64,000 nucleotides of DNA, taken from positions 15,934,001 to 15,998,000 of the forward strand of contig NC_063257.1 in NCBI RefSeq assembly GCF_019578655.1. Direction: 5' to 3'. The notes beneath the pieces are model-generated. The model worked only from the letters and a program-made list of their open reading frames with translations, did not search any database and had not been told where the DNA came from. This document shows, piece by piece, positions 34,107 to 44,582 of this stretch. Position 1 is the stretch's first letter, and every line of letters begins with the position of its first letter. The position numbers and the translations under genes were made by a program. The DNA comes from Ricinus communis (lineage: Eukaryota > Streptophyta > Magnoliopsida > Malpighiales > Euphorbiaceae).

Positions 34107-35531
34107 TGATATGCATAGTTTTACACATATTTGCTTGCATATTATTGCATATTTTTTTAACAACTATTGTGCTTTTATTCCAAGATCACCCGTGTTTTGT
34201 GTTCTTTTGCATTTAAGGAGAATTTATAGGACCATCATCAATATTTGAGCAATTATAGATCAGTACATGCGAAAACGGACAGGAATTCATCAAGATTGGA
34301 CAAGACCTCGTAGTGCATACATTGAGCACGGCCTAGGTCAAGGCCGTGCTGATCAGCACAGCCTGGACTCTGGCCGTGACCAACCATGAGCTTTTGGTCT
34401 TCAAAACATGGCATTTTGGGCATGGTTTCCATAGCCACCACGGCCTCCAGCATGGCTCGTGGTGGCTCAGCACTGGCGGGGGCACGGCCATGAAGAAACC
34501 CTAATTGGTGAGATTCGAATGTTCAGCACAACCTAGACTCCGGCCGTGCTGATCTTCAGCATGACCTGGACTCCGTCCGTTCTGAGACAAATATATATGG
34601 AAAACTATTTCTAGAGCTAAGCAAGAAGCAAGAAGCGAGAGAGAGCTCCTGCGGCTAGTTCAGTTTTTGCATAGTGCTGAGTTTGGGAGAGAGTTGCACA
34701 GAGGAAGAATCCCAGAATCGCAAGACTCCGAGTACAAAATAGTAGCGGAGCAAATTAGGAGGCAATTGGGGAGATCAATCGTAGAGCAGATTCAGAATTT
34801 TAGCTAGATTGATTAAATCCATTGGGATTTTTTTTACTATGTTGGCTTAGTACTAAATTATTGGATTGTTTGAGTTTAGTTTTGTATCCTTCTTGCTTTC
34901 AGTATTAATAAGATGATGCATTATTCATGAGACGTTGTGAATTGTGATGTTTAGATTGCTTTATGTGATTAAGAAATCCATTTGGCGATTGGAATTTTGA
35001 ATAGCAAGAACTAGTTAATAATCACTTAGAGATAAGGATAATTAACTAGACAGATTAAGAATAAACAAAGCTTAATAGAGGCGGATTAAAGCTTAATGCT
35101 AATTTCAGAATCAATCGTTAGGAAGAGATTCCAACTTTATATTCTTGAGTTTAGGAATTCGGTGAGCTCGAGAGAGAAACCGAATTTGGTTAAGAATTTG
35201 GTTAAGAATTCGTCCACGGTAGCATAATTGACTCATCAATCTGTTATCTTTGTTTGATTGCCAACTAGTTTAGGTTCCCTTTGGGTTTGCTTTCTTGTCT
35301 TGGTTGTTTCATTTATCCATTCATTCCTGCATCTCCCTTAGAACTTAGCTTGTAGTTATTAGTTAATTTAGAGATTATTCATCATTCATTTTAGGCTAAT
35401 ATTACAGAGAACAAAGAAGTAACTCTGGGCTTTCACTTTCTCGAGGAATACGACCTTGATACTCGCCATGAGTGCTAGAATGCATCGATAGGTTCACTGC
35501 CTTAGATTGTAGCTGCGTAAATAGCCTATCA
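34107..35531 (+). repeat. 3' LTR of element B
   Basis: TGATATGCATAG to TATCA, 1425 bp. Compared with the 5' LTR it lacks about 100 bp near 34800. It has gained about 32 bp of half-site array at 34330-34362. Many substitutions separate the two LTRs, so the insertion is not recent. Confidence 0.92.
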
Positions 35532-35630
35532 AAAATGCAAGCAAACTACAGTACTACTAAAAAGGAATTGATTGCAGTGATTTTTGTATTTGACAAGTTT
35601 CAATCATACTTGATCTTATCAAAAGTGATT
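35532..35630 (+). pseudogene. RNase H of element F, segment between B and the 5S-like insertion
   Basis: Starts with the second AAAAT target copy and continues RNase H coding (NYSTTKKELIAVIFVFDKF, SYLILSKVI). It stops at 35630, where the 5S-like insertion begins. Confidence 0.85.
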
Positions 35631-36028
35631 ATGACAGTCTGGCCTAGAGAAGCGGTCCGACAAGGGCGGGAAGTGGACATTGAGGCAAAAATAGGATGCC
35701 TGGACAAGGAGCGGCTTCTGGCAGGCTTCTAGGGTGACAGCACTCTAGGGTACGGGGGTACATAAATGAATCGAATTACACATCAAAATGGGGCAGGAAT
35801 AGTTAATGATATATATGTAAACAGTTAGAACTAATCACTTGAGACGCCTTTTAGTTGTTTGGCTGTGGAGTTGTAGGAACTTCAAAGTTAAACGTTTTTG
35901 GTTCAGAGAAATTCCAAGATGGAGGACCTCCTGGGAAGTTCTCGAACCCGCCAAATGGACAAAACCGTGACCCCAGTGGGGGGCCAAAGCGAACAGTACC
36001 TCATGTGATATAGTTTCAAGTCGTTATA
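35631..36028 (+). mobile_element. Insertion with 5S rRNA similarity (Cassandra-like solo LTR)
   Basis: About 400 bp are absent from the homologous RNase H sequence of E. RNase H coding resumes at 36032 (TNHSTLRYLLSKTDAEARLI). The flanks TGATT (35626-35630) and TAATT (36027-36031) could be a target duplication with one mismatch. The insert contains a 5S rRNA-like segment at about 35876-35945. After it comes a GGGGCCAAAGCGAACAGTA-like string, as in LTRs of some small plant elements. Cassandra TRIM elements are known to carry 5S sequence in their LTRs, and I infer one here. Confidence 0.65.
35876..35945 (+). ncRNA. 5S rRNA-like sequence with internal promoter elements (relic)
   Basis: Resembles the 3' half of plant 5S rRNA. 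It has an A-box-like AAGTTAAACGTT, an intermediate element GATGGAGGA and a C-box-like ACCTCCTGGGAAGTTCTCG, in the right order and spacing. The first half of a 5S gene is not recognisable. It is therefore not a functional 5S gene but a copy of the internal RNA polymerase III promoter. Confidence 0.7.
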
Positions 36029-37569
36029 ATTGTCTATACTAACCATTCGACATTGAGGTATTTATTATCTAAGACTGATGCAGAAGCAAGGTTGATAAGA
36101 TGGGTTTTGCTTTTGAAGGAATTTGACTTGGAAATACAAGATAAGAGAGGAGCAAAAAACCTGGCAGCTAACCATTTATCGCCCCTCGAAAACCCTCATT
36201 TGGAAGAACTACATGAAAAGGACATCAATCACCATTTTTGTATGAGCAGTTGTACGCCATGGTAAGTTTGGTAAGTGAATCAGATTTTACAATTCCATGG
36301 TATACTGATTATGCTAATTATCTTGTTGTAAGGGAACTACCAAAAGATTATTCTTATCAACAAAAGAAGAAATTCTTTGCTAATTTGAAATATTACTTTT
36401 AAGAAGACCCTTTTCTATTAAAAATTTGTGCTTATAGGATAATCAAAAGGTGTGTGGCATGGACAAGAACTATAAGAATTTTTATTCATCGTCATAGTGG
36501 ATTAGGTAGAGGACATTATGGAGCAGTAGAACAGCTCAAAAAGTGCTAGAATCAAGATTCTATTAGCCACTTCTATTTAAGGATAGCCAATCATTTGTGC
36601 AAGAATGTGGTTGTTGCCAACGAAGAGGTAACATTTCATCTCGTGATGAGATGCCCCAACAAGGTATGCTTGAATATAAAATTATTAATGTATGGGGAAT
36701 CAACTGCATGGGACCTTTTTCTAATTCTTTTGGCAATAAATATATCTTAGTAACTACTGATAATGTGTCCAAATGGATTGAGGCACAAGCTTTGCCTTGA
36801 AATGATGTTATGGTAGTGGTATAGTACTTGGAAAAGATGTTCTGCAAGTTTAGCATTCCTAAGGCAATTATTACTGATAGAGGCACACACTTTTGCGAGG
36901 CTCAGCTAGAGAAAGTGCTAAAAAGGGTTTGCATCATCCACAAATTTGCCACCCCCTATACCCTCAAACTAGTGCATAAGTAGAGAACACGGATAGATGA
37001 CTCAAAAGAATTCTTGAGAAGATCGTACTATGAAGGATTGGTCAATGAGACTTGATGACACCCTATGGACTTAAAGGACTACTTGTAAATGACTCTAGGC
37101 ACCACTCCTTATAGATTAGTTTATGCAAAATCTTTCCATCTACTTATTAAGATTAGCATAAAGCTTTTTGGGCTATTTAATAGGTTAATCTTGATCTAGC
37201 TAGTGCAGGTTTGAGAAGAGAATTGCAGGTCAATGAGGTATATGAATGGAGGCTACATGCATATGAGAATGCCTATCTAACCAAAGAACACATAAAAGGT
37301 AGCATAATTCTTGAATAAAGCCAATGTGGGAGTTTCAAGCTGGAGATAAAGTACTTTTATTCAACTCAAAACTTTGGCTATTTATAGATAAGTTGAAATC
37401 ACGTTGGTCTAGTCCATTTGTGGTTAAACAAGTTTTCTCATATGGAACAGTTGAGTTAACACATCTTGAAAAGGGTAAATTCAAGGTTAATGGCCATAGA
37501 TTAAAATTATCTCTTGGAGGAGAGTTTGATTCGGGAAAAGAGGTGTCACAACTTCTCGAGTCAATGTGA
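36029..37569 (+). pseudogene. Pol of element F, last part (RNase H end, integrase)
   Basis: RNase H C-terminus and linker (KRGAKNLAANHLSPLENP), the degraded zinc-binding segment ([17 protein letters not shown]), and the integrase core. GINCMGPF has Asn-Cys where D and related copies have Asp-Phe, so the first catalytic Asp is lost. The second Asp is kept in IITDRGTHF. The Glu-bearing stretch is scrambled by indels near 36960-37020. The C-terminal part VELTHLEKGKFKVNGHRLK is at 37450-37510. It cannot be active. Confidence 0.82.
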
Positions 37570-37651
37570 GAAATTACCTAGATGTTTAGCTAAGATGACA
37601 TTAAAGAAGCGCTTGGTAGGAGGCAACCTACTATATTTTTATTTTTATTTT
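37570..37651 (+). other. Stub of F 3' region and junction with E
   Basis: Contains GAAGCGCTTGGTAGGAGGCA, the post-pol motif, then a T-rich run. The sequence changes to minus-strand E LTR at about 37652. The rest of F (3' region and 3' LTR) is missing. Confidence 0.75.
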
Positions 37652-38268
37652 TTTGAATGCTCCTAAAACTTGTCTTGATCTTCAATTTGATGTTAAAACA
37701 ATTGTAATCCTTCCTTCAATATATGAAATGATCTTCTAAGGTCGAGTATTGAAGTCTGGAAGAAGATGGTTTAAGCTTGTATATGTGAAATCAAGTCAGA
37801 AAATCGAACCCTAATTTAGCAAATCGTTTTTGCTTATATAAATCTTTCAGCACGGCCGTGGTCAAGCCCATGCTGATCAGCACGGGCGGAGTCCAGGCCG
37901 TGCTGGACCCTAGCGTTCCACAACTCGCGACTTCTTCCTAGCCGTGCCATAGCTGGTGTTGAGCCACCACGGGCCATGGTGGCTTCGGAAATCATGCCAA
38001 AATGGCACTATTGAAGGGCAACTATTTGATGGTTCAGCACAGCCGGAGTCCAGGCCATGCTCAACCTTGGAATGCTAGTCTTTGCTCAATTTGATGGATT
38101 CTGGTCTGTAATTACGCATATTTCCCTCGATTGTTGATAATGTCCCTTGGTAATGACCTGAAATGTGAAAAGAACCAAAACAAAGGTAATTCTGGCATAA
38201 AACAAGATAACTATGCATAAAAATGTAAACAATTGGGCATATAGATATGTATAAAATGATGCATATCA
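37652..38268 (-). repeat. Truncated 3' LTR of element E
   Basis: The minus-strand start TGATATGCATCATTTTATAC is at 38268. Only about 617 bp remain, compared with 1461 bp in D. Half-site array at 37850-38060, with one perfect CACGGCCGTG at 37851-37860. The left end is the junction with F. Confidence 0.85.
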
Positions 38269-39995
38269 AATCACCCCACACTTAAGCTTTTGCGTGTCCT
38301 CAAGCAATCAATAACTCAATACATGCACAAACAACAATCACCCCTCAAAATCCATGCTAAAGTTCACAACTCAACTTTATTCAACATATAAAGAATGAAA
38401 CTCAAGTAACTAACAAGTTATACACCTTTATGGAAAAACTATAATAATACCATCTCGAAGCACAACTTATATAACAATTCAGCATTAAAGACTAAAAACC
38501 ATTGCCTCACAAGAATCTCTCAAATCACTCACAGTGTTTAAAGGTAAATAAGAAAGTTCCCTCAACGTAGCTGCACACAACCTGTTTACTATAAGCTTGC
38601 TCATCAATCTCATCTTCGCTACCGCGAATAATTGAATACCAAAATCAAAGGGTCTTTACAAGGGTTGAAATGTGGCTAAGGTGAAGGTAAGAATATTTAG
38701 ATAGAAGTATAAAGTATACTAAAAAATCATGTAATTATTTAGAATGAATGCTTCAGGAGCTGAGTGCCAAAACAACAATAATACTCACTAAGCCTTATTT
38801 GAAGTAAAGGATGCTCACAGGAATTAAATTCAGAAGAGCTAAGAGTTAATGAAGTAAGTCAGAAATTTTTTTTCTTTCTTCTTTTTTTTTTGATATATAC
38901 TATGTATATATATTACAACAACTTAAATAGGGGCTGCATGATTAGTGACATAAATAATAAGAATAGTTATCCAATTTGGATTGAAGGGGGCATCAAAGAA
39001 TGACTAAAAAGACTAAGTGAATTCAAAACAACGTTAGGCACTATGATTCCATAAATGAAGAAACATAACACGTAATTTCTCAATATACAGGGTGAAAGGA
39101 AAGATAGATGTATAGAATGGTGTATTTGTAGTGATTAGGTGTAAATTATGAAGAAAAGGTTAAGGCTCAAACTAGCTGACTAATGGAAACAGAGGGTAAT
39201 ATGGCGAAATCCTAAGTTGCCCAAATCATTTAATGGTATTCAAAAATTCATGTAACCTCAACAAACATTACGAAGCAAGTTCTAGAAACGAAAGTAAGTA
39301 CAGCGCACACTCAAACAAGAAAATTCATGAGCATAATGTGCAATGGATGCTCAATTTTGGTTCAAAAACTCACGTTTGAAGTGGCTAAAATTTGCAAATG
39401 GTTCCCAGACTTATCAATTGAATCATCACATAAATTGAATACGAGATTGGCATAATCAAAGTTCACAGTCAAAGGTTGTAAATTTGCAAGGAACTCAAGT
39501 AACACCGGTTTAACCCGGCCAAATTGACATATTGAATACAGTGAAATTGCTTTCAAGAACAAAAGATAGAGAGGGACAATCAAGTACTAGTGTGTGAATT
39601 AAGTCATTAATTACGAAAGAATAAACTAAACTTAAATGTCATGAAAAACCTAGGTCCTAACATCCTAAGAATAGTCCATTATCATTACCTTAAACAATTA
39701 AGGGATATAGCCACAGGTACCTACCCCACACTTGAGTATAACACTGTCCATAATGTTAGATAAATTAAAACTGGGTATAGCACATAACTAGCACATCATA
39801 AAAATGAAGATCATATTACATGTACATATCAAGACGGCAAAACAACGTGTTCTACTAAAATAACATAACATGAAAGGAAAATGATAGAAAATAACATAAA
39901 ATTGAAAATGCAAAAAGAAAGAAAATAAAGTAAAATAAAAATAAAGAAGGAAAATAAAAAGGAAAAGGAAAAGAAAAATAGCATAAATTTTTGTT
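38269..39995 (-). other. 3' noncoding block of element E with duplicated PPT
   Basis: The terminal PPT reads AAGTGTGGGG on the minus strand (38274-38283). The internal copy is at 39724-39733, beside AACACT-GTCCAT-AATGTT. Noncoding. T-rich run at 38870-38892 and A-rich tract at 39905-39980. Confidence 0.7.
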
Positions 39996-41539
39996 TCACT
40001 GCTGGTAGTCTGCCGAAGGCGCATCCTCACTGGCCAGATCTACTAGAGGGTGAGAAGTAGGGGAAGGCGCTGAAGGAGGGGGTGGTGGTGGTGGCACAGG
40101 GTCCGTGAAGCATCTTGCTAAATCGAACTCCATATCATCCATGAACCGCTGATTTTATGCTTTGGTCTCCGCCATCTTTTGAATATGCTCCGCCATTAGG
40201 TCTGTCTGGGTGGCCTGCCTCTCCAGCCCATGCATAAGCTACTGGAGCATATCGTTTAAACCCTGAAACTATGCCCTAGTCTCCTCTTAAGACTGCCCAA
40301 ACTCCTTTCTCTGCTGCACAAACTTAGTATAATGCTGCTGCTGTAAATCGCAGACTCGATCTAGTCGGTCAGCCAAAGCACTAATCTGAGCACTCGATGT
40401 CCTTGCAGAATAAGAAGAGGAGGCTCCGGATGTAGGCATAAACACTTTGGCTGGGTTAGGAATCCTAACATTTGGAATCTCAGTCGTCGGGTCTTGGGCT
40501 CCTCTAGCTACTGCCTCTCTAGCCTCCCTTACTATTGCGCTGACGAGCCTGTACTCTATGCCATGTGGGTGTCGAGTAGCCATAATCATCTGCATGTTGA
40601 TTATCTGTCTGATCCCTAGTGGTATCATATCACCAATCTATGAAAGCTCTAATAGACAGTCGTCCAATACATCCAGTCTCTTGGCTAACCTAGTCACATA
40701 CGGCCCAAAACAGCAGTGCATCTTCTTCTGGGCGTGTACTATAAATGAATGGACTTGACGAGCCAATAGATATCCTAAGTCAAGGTTCTTAGGATGTTGC
40801 ATAGCCTAGAGGATGAAGACATCGGTCTGTGTGACTGCGATAAAACCGTCTCCCCTTCTTGTAATCGTGTAAGCTAATAAAGTATGGAGATAGCGGAGAT
40901 GATTCGGAAGGCTAGATGCCTTAGACCTGCTGGGGTAGTATGATTTCGGCCTGAGTACCAATGAATCCCATATGGTGTTGTACGAGATTGGGTTGACGTA
41001 GATGCATCCCTAATACTCTTCCCCGAGGTCTCCTGCTCAGTCCATAATCCCAAATGCATGCCGAATTGTGGAACTAACATTGAGAACTCCTTTCCCCCAA
41101 GTCTAAAGTAAACTGCATCAGGCTGATTCCAGTTTATGATCTGTTGCTGCAAAAAGAAGGTGCTGAGGAATTCAATTGTAAGCTCGTGGTAGGTTGGCTC
41201 AATGATGTCGAAGAATCGTGCGTATGGCAGAGTTTCGAACAGGGCACGCACATCTTGAGCCAATCCCACTCTTTCCAAGGATACAAAGTCGATGCAACGT
41301 CCAACCATTACTTGCTTCCATCTCATGACTTGGAAGAGGCTCTCGTTATCTGCATTCGGAAATGTCCATAAGGGATAACGACCAGGTGTGGGTGGATTTG
41401 CAGCTAGTGCTCTTCACACTTGGACTAGTTGCTGTTGTGGTGGAGGCGCCGGTGCTAATGAAGGTGAAGTGGAGGAAGATGTTCCTTCGCCACGCTGGCA
41501 GCGGCTGTTGCTTCGATGTGATTGATCGCGGTCCCTCAT
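39996..41539 (-). pseudogene. Extra ORF between pol and 3' LTR, E copy
   Basis: Runs on the minus strand from ATG 41539 (MRDRDQSHRSNS) to a stop at 39996. A Ser/Pro/Gln-rich start (APAPPPQQQ) leads to a core of about 250 residues: YPLWTFPNADNESLFQVMRW, GRCIDFVSLERVGLAQDVRA, YARFFDIIEPTYHELTIEF, RLGGKEFSMLVPQFGMHLGL. It continues with GPYVTRLAKRL (about 40690), GIEYRLVSAIVREAREAVA, and a Pro-rich acidic end (PVPPPPPPPSAPSP, then ASEDAPSADYQQ). A few stops and shifts interrupt it. The core is typical of Athila-associated plant transposon proteins of unknown role. D has the same gene at 4706-6216. Confidence 0.72.
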
Positions 41540-42089
41540 ATTGCCTAATGCAATGAATCATTAGTATTCGAATAAGAAATCAAGTTAACATAAATTATAC
41601 CAAAAATTAAACAGCATAACGGCTATAATTTGACTAACAGAAAACTTTAGACTTAACACTAAGACTAAAGCCTCAATCTCCTGTAGAAAACTAATTCACA
41701 ATTACATTCCAGCCTACTTTATCGCGCACCAAATAAAGAATATTTATGCTATCAATTGTTCATAATAAAATGCCATAAATAAACTTTACTGCTGCCAAAC
41801 CCCACACTTATCATTCCATTATTCAAAATCACATAAACATAGCAACTAGTTTTAACTAAATCTAATTGAAGTCAAATTTAAGCAGTGTAACAAAGCAAAC
41901 TACTAAAGCATATCAAAATGTCCTAAATAAAAAAATACATAAAAGAAAAATCAAATTTAATCAAATAAAAGCAAAAGGCGAAGTGACTTACTTGAAGTTG
42001 CCGTGACAGGTAAGAAAAATCAAAGACAAAGAAGAAACAACACCTTAGAGCTTAGAGAGGAAAAGGTAGGAAATTTTTTGAAAAGGCCT
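41540..42089 (-). other. AT-rich spacer upstream of the E extra ORF
   Basis: Noncoding. It corresponds to 6217-6760 of D. Confidence 0.45.
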
Positions 42090-42530
42090 GCTTTTATAGT
42101 CACGGGGGTCAGCACGGGAGAGGGCAAGGCCGTGCTGGTCAGTAAGGCCAGGACTCAGCCCGTGCTGAACCCTGAAGCCTCATTCATGTGCCAATCCGTC
42201 ACGGGTGAGGGCATGGCCGTGCTGGTTAGCACGGCCTGGTGTTACTGCCCGTGGTGCCTTCGGAAGCCGTGGTGGACGGCTGAATTTACCTTGTGCTTTA
42301 CGTGCATCTCCATCACGGGCTGGGGCAAGGGCGTAGTGACAGGCACGGCCTGGTGTTGCAACTTGTGGTGGCTCAAAAGCCGTGGTGGATGACCGTTTTC
42401 CCAAACTCTATATGTGCATATTCTCATGGGCATGACTCCAGCCGTGCTGATCAGCACAGCCTGGTGTTGCAGCCCGTGATGCCCATAAAAACCGTAGTGG
42501 GCGGGTGAAGTCCGAGCTTTCCTTTGCCAT
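42090..42530 (-). repeat. CACGG/CCGTG half-site array between pol and extra ORF (E)
   Basis: A GC-rich island with more than twenty half-sites in both orientations, often as GCACGGCC and GGCCGTGCTG. It is longer than the D island and resembles the LTR arrays. Confidence 0.7.
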
Positions 42531-42839
42531 CTCGAGTCGCCAAACTCCCTACCTGCATTTAACACATATACGCACACATTTAAGCTATAAATCAAGTAAG
42601 ATAAATCAAACAGGGAAGTTCGTCTTCACCAATTACCAAAAATCTGACTTAAATTACTCAAACCCTAAATTCATACAACTATGTTTAATATAAAAAGTAA
42701 GTGTTCTAAAGATCATCAAGCATGCAAATGATTGATAATCATAAAAGTAAACCGAAAAACATAAAAATAAAATGGGAATGCCTCCCAAGGGCACTTCTTT
42801 TTGGTTCTTGAGTCATTTAGCTAGACTCGACATGGATCA
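42531..42839. other. Spacer after E pol
   Basis: AT-rich, with no coding seen. It includes GGAATGCCTCCCAAGGGCAC-like sequence, the minus-strand version of the post-pol motif (about 42775-42800). Confidence 0.5.
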
Positions 42840-43715
42840 TCATTGCAGGTACAAAATCATGTTAACCCGCTGCTCAATCTTTAACGAGTTTTTGTGATAC
42901 ACCTTAAGCCTATGTCCATTGACCTTAAAATCACCCTTCTCGGGATGATAGAGCTCGACTGTGCCACATGGGAAAACTTGCTTAACCATGAATGGCCCCG
43001 ACCATCGACTCCTAGGCTTCCTTGGAAACAACCGTAGACGTGAGTTATATAGCAATACTCTATCTCCAATCTGAAACTCCTTGGGACCTTTGAGCCTCTG
43101 ATCATGCCACTTCTTTATCTTAGCCTTGTAAATTGAGGAGTTTTCATATGCCTGTTGACGCCATTCCTCCAATTCACCCAGTTGCCACTGTCTTTCCTTA
43201 CCTGCAGAATCAACATCAAAATTGCAAGTTTTAAGGGACCAAAGAGCCCTATGTTCTAATTTGACAGGTAAATGACAAGACTTCCCATACACAAGCCTAT
43301 AGGGTGTAAAACCTATGGAGGTCCTATATACAGTTCTAAATGCCCATAATGCATCATCCAGTTTCGAAGCCCAATCCTTTCGACTCACACCCATAGTTCT
43401 CTCTAAGATGCGTTTTGAACCCTTATTAGTAACCTCAATTTGCCCACTGGTCTGTGGGTGATAAGGAGTAGAGAACTGATGCGCTACACCATAGCGCCAG
43501 AGTGCCTTCTCCAATTAAGTGTTGTAGAAATATGTTCCCCTGTCACTAATTAGTGCTCTAGGTGTGCCGAACCTAGCAAATAACCTCTTAAGGAACCTGC
43601 AAACAACTCTGGCATCATCAGTAGGTAAGGCCTGTGCCTCAGGCCATTTGGAGAAATACTCAACAGCCATGAGGATATACTTATTACCATTTGAAGAAGG
43701 GAAGGGTCCCATGAA
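42840..43715 (-). pseudogene. Integrase of element E
   Basis: Minus-strand order: [20 protein letters not shown] (the first catalytic Asp is expected just before, at the frame break near 43720). Next are [10 protein letters not shown] (second Asp), a stop at 43517, and HPQTSGQIEVTNKGSKRILE (Glu). The C-terminal half includes [20 protein letters not shown] and FPCGTVELYHPEKGDFKVNG, ending at 42840. Only two interruptions are visible, fewer than in D. Confidence 0.87.
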
Positions 43716-43724
43716 GTCAATACC

Positions 43725-44582
43725 CTAAACATCGAATATCTTAACAGTCTGCATACTAGTTTGGGGTATTTCATCACGGGTAGAGATATTACCTGAGCAC
43801 TGATAAGCATCGCAAACCTGAACAAATGTCCTAGCATCCTGGAAGATAGTTGGCCAATAAAAGCCTGCATCTAACACCTTCCTAGTAGTATGGTTCACCG
43901 CTTGATGGCCTCCTACAGGTCCTTCATGATAGTGCCTCAAATTATGGAGACTCTCTTCGCCATAAACACATTGGCGAATGACCTGGTCTGCACATACTAG
44001 ATATAGGAAGGGATCTTCCCAAATGTAGTATTTCAAATCAGCAAAGAATTTCTTCTTTTGCTGATAAGTCATACCCTTTGGTAAGACCCTAGCCACAAGG
44101 TAATTAGCATAATCAGAAAACCAAGGAGAATCAGAGTATACCTTCAATGAATACAAGTGCTCCTCTGGAAATTGATCATTTATCGTGCTCTCATCAAGTG
44201 CTTCCAAGCTCGGATTCTCCAGTCTGGATAGGTGATCCGCTACCAAATTTTCTGCGCCCTTCTTATCTCTAATCTCAATGTCAAACTCCTCCAATAATAA
44301 AATCCATTTAATCAATCTTGGCTTAGCATCATGCTTATTAAACAAATACCTTAAAGCTGAATGGTCAGTGAAGACGATGGTTTTTGATAAGATGAGGTAT
44401 AATCTGAATTTATCAAAGGCATAAACAACAGCCAACAACTCCTTCTCTGTAGTAGTGTAATGTTCCTGGGCTCTTATCAAAGTCTTGCTAGCATAGTAAA
44501 TGGGTTGGAACTTTTTATCAAACCTATGTCCAAGCACAGCTCCAACTGCATAGTCACTAGCATTGCACATTAGTTCAGGCAA
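43725..44582 (-). pseudogene. RNase H and integrase zinc-binding domain of element E
   Basis: A 285-residue open frame. The RNase H part is [36 protein letters not shown] and [11 protein letters not shown], with the acidic catalytic positions retained. The tether is [20 protein letters not shown]. The zinc-binding part is [17 protein letters not shown]...CDAYQC, in which the usual CxxC is followed by another Cys. It is one of the best domains in the window for tracing the ancestral frame. Confidence 0.88.

Larger units (their letters stand above)
29392..35531 (+). mobile_element. Complete non-autonomous element B nested in F pol
   Basis: LTR 29392-30875, primer site at 30882-30899, internal region of 3.2 kb, PPT, LTR 34107-35531, and AAAAT on both sides (29387-29391 and 35532-35536). 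Removing B would reunite the RNase H region of F. The internal part has no protease, RT, RNase H or integrase. It has only a gag tail with the TLRSG motif, an acidic frame and the conserved 3' block. B must borrow enzymes from an autonomous relative. Confidence 0.9.

Noticed and set aside
35876..35945. A functional 5S rRNA gene
   Set aside because: Only the 3' half with the internal promoter is recognisable. It lies alone inside a retroelement insertion, and the first half of 5S is missing.
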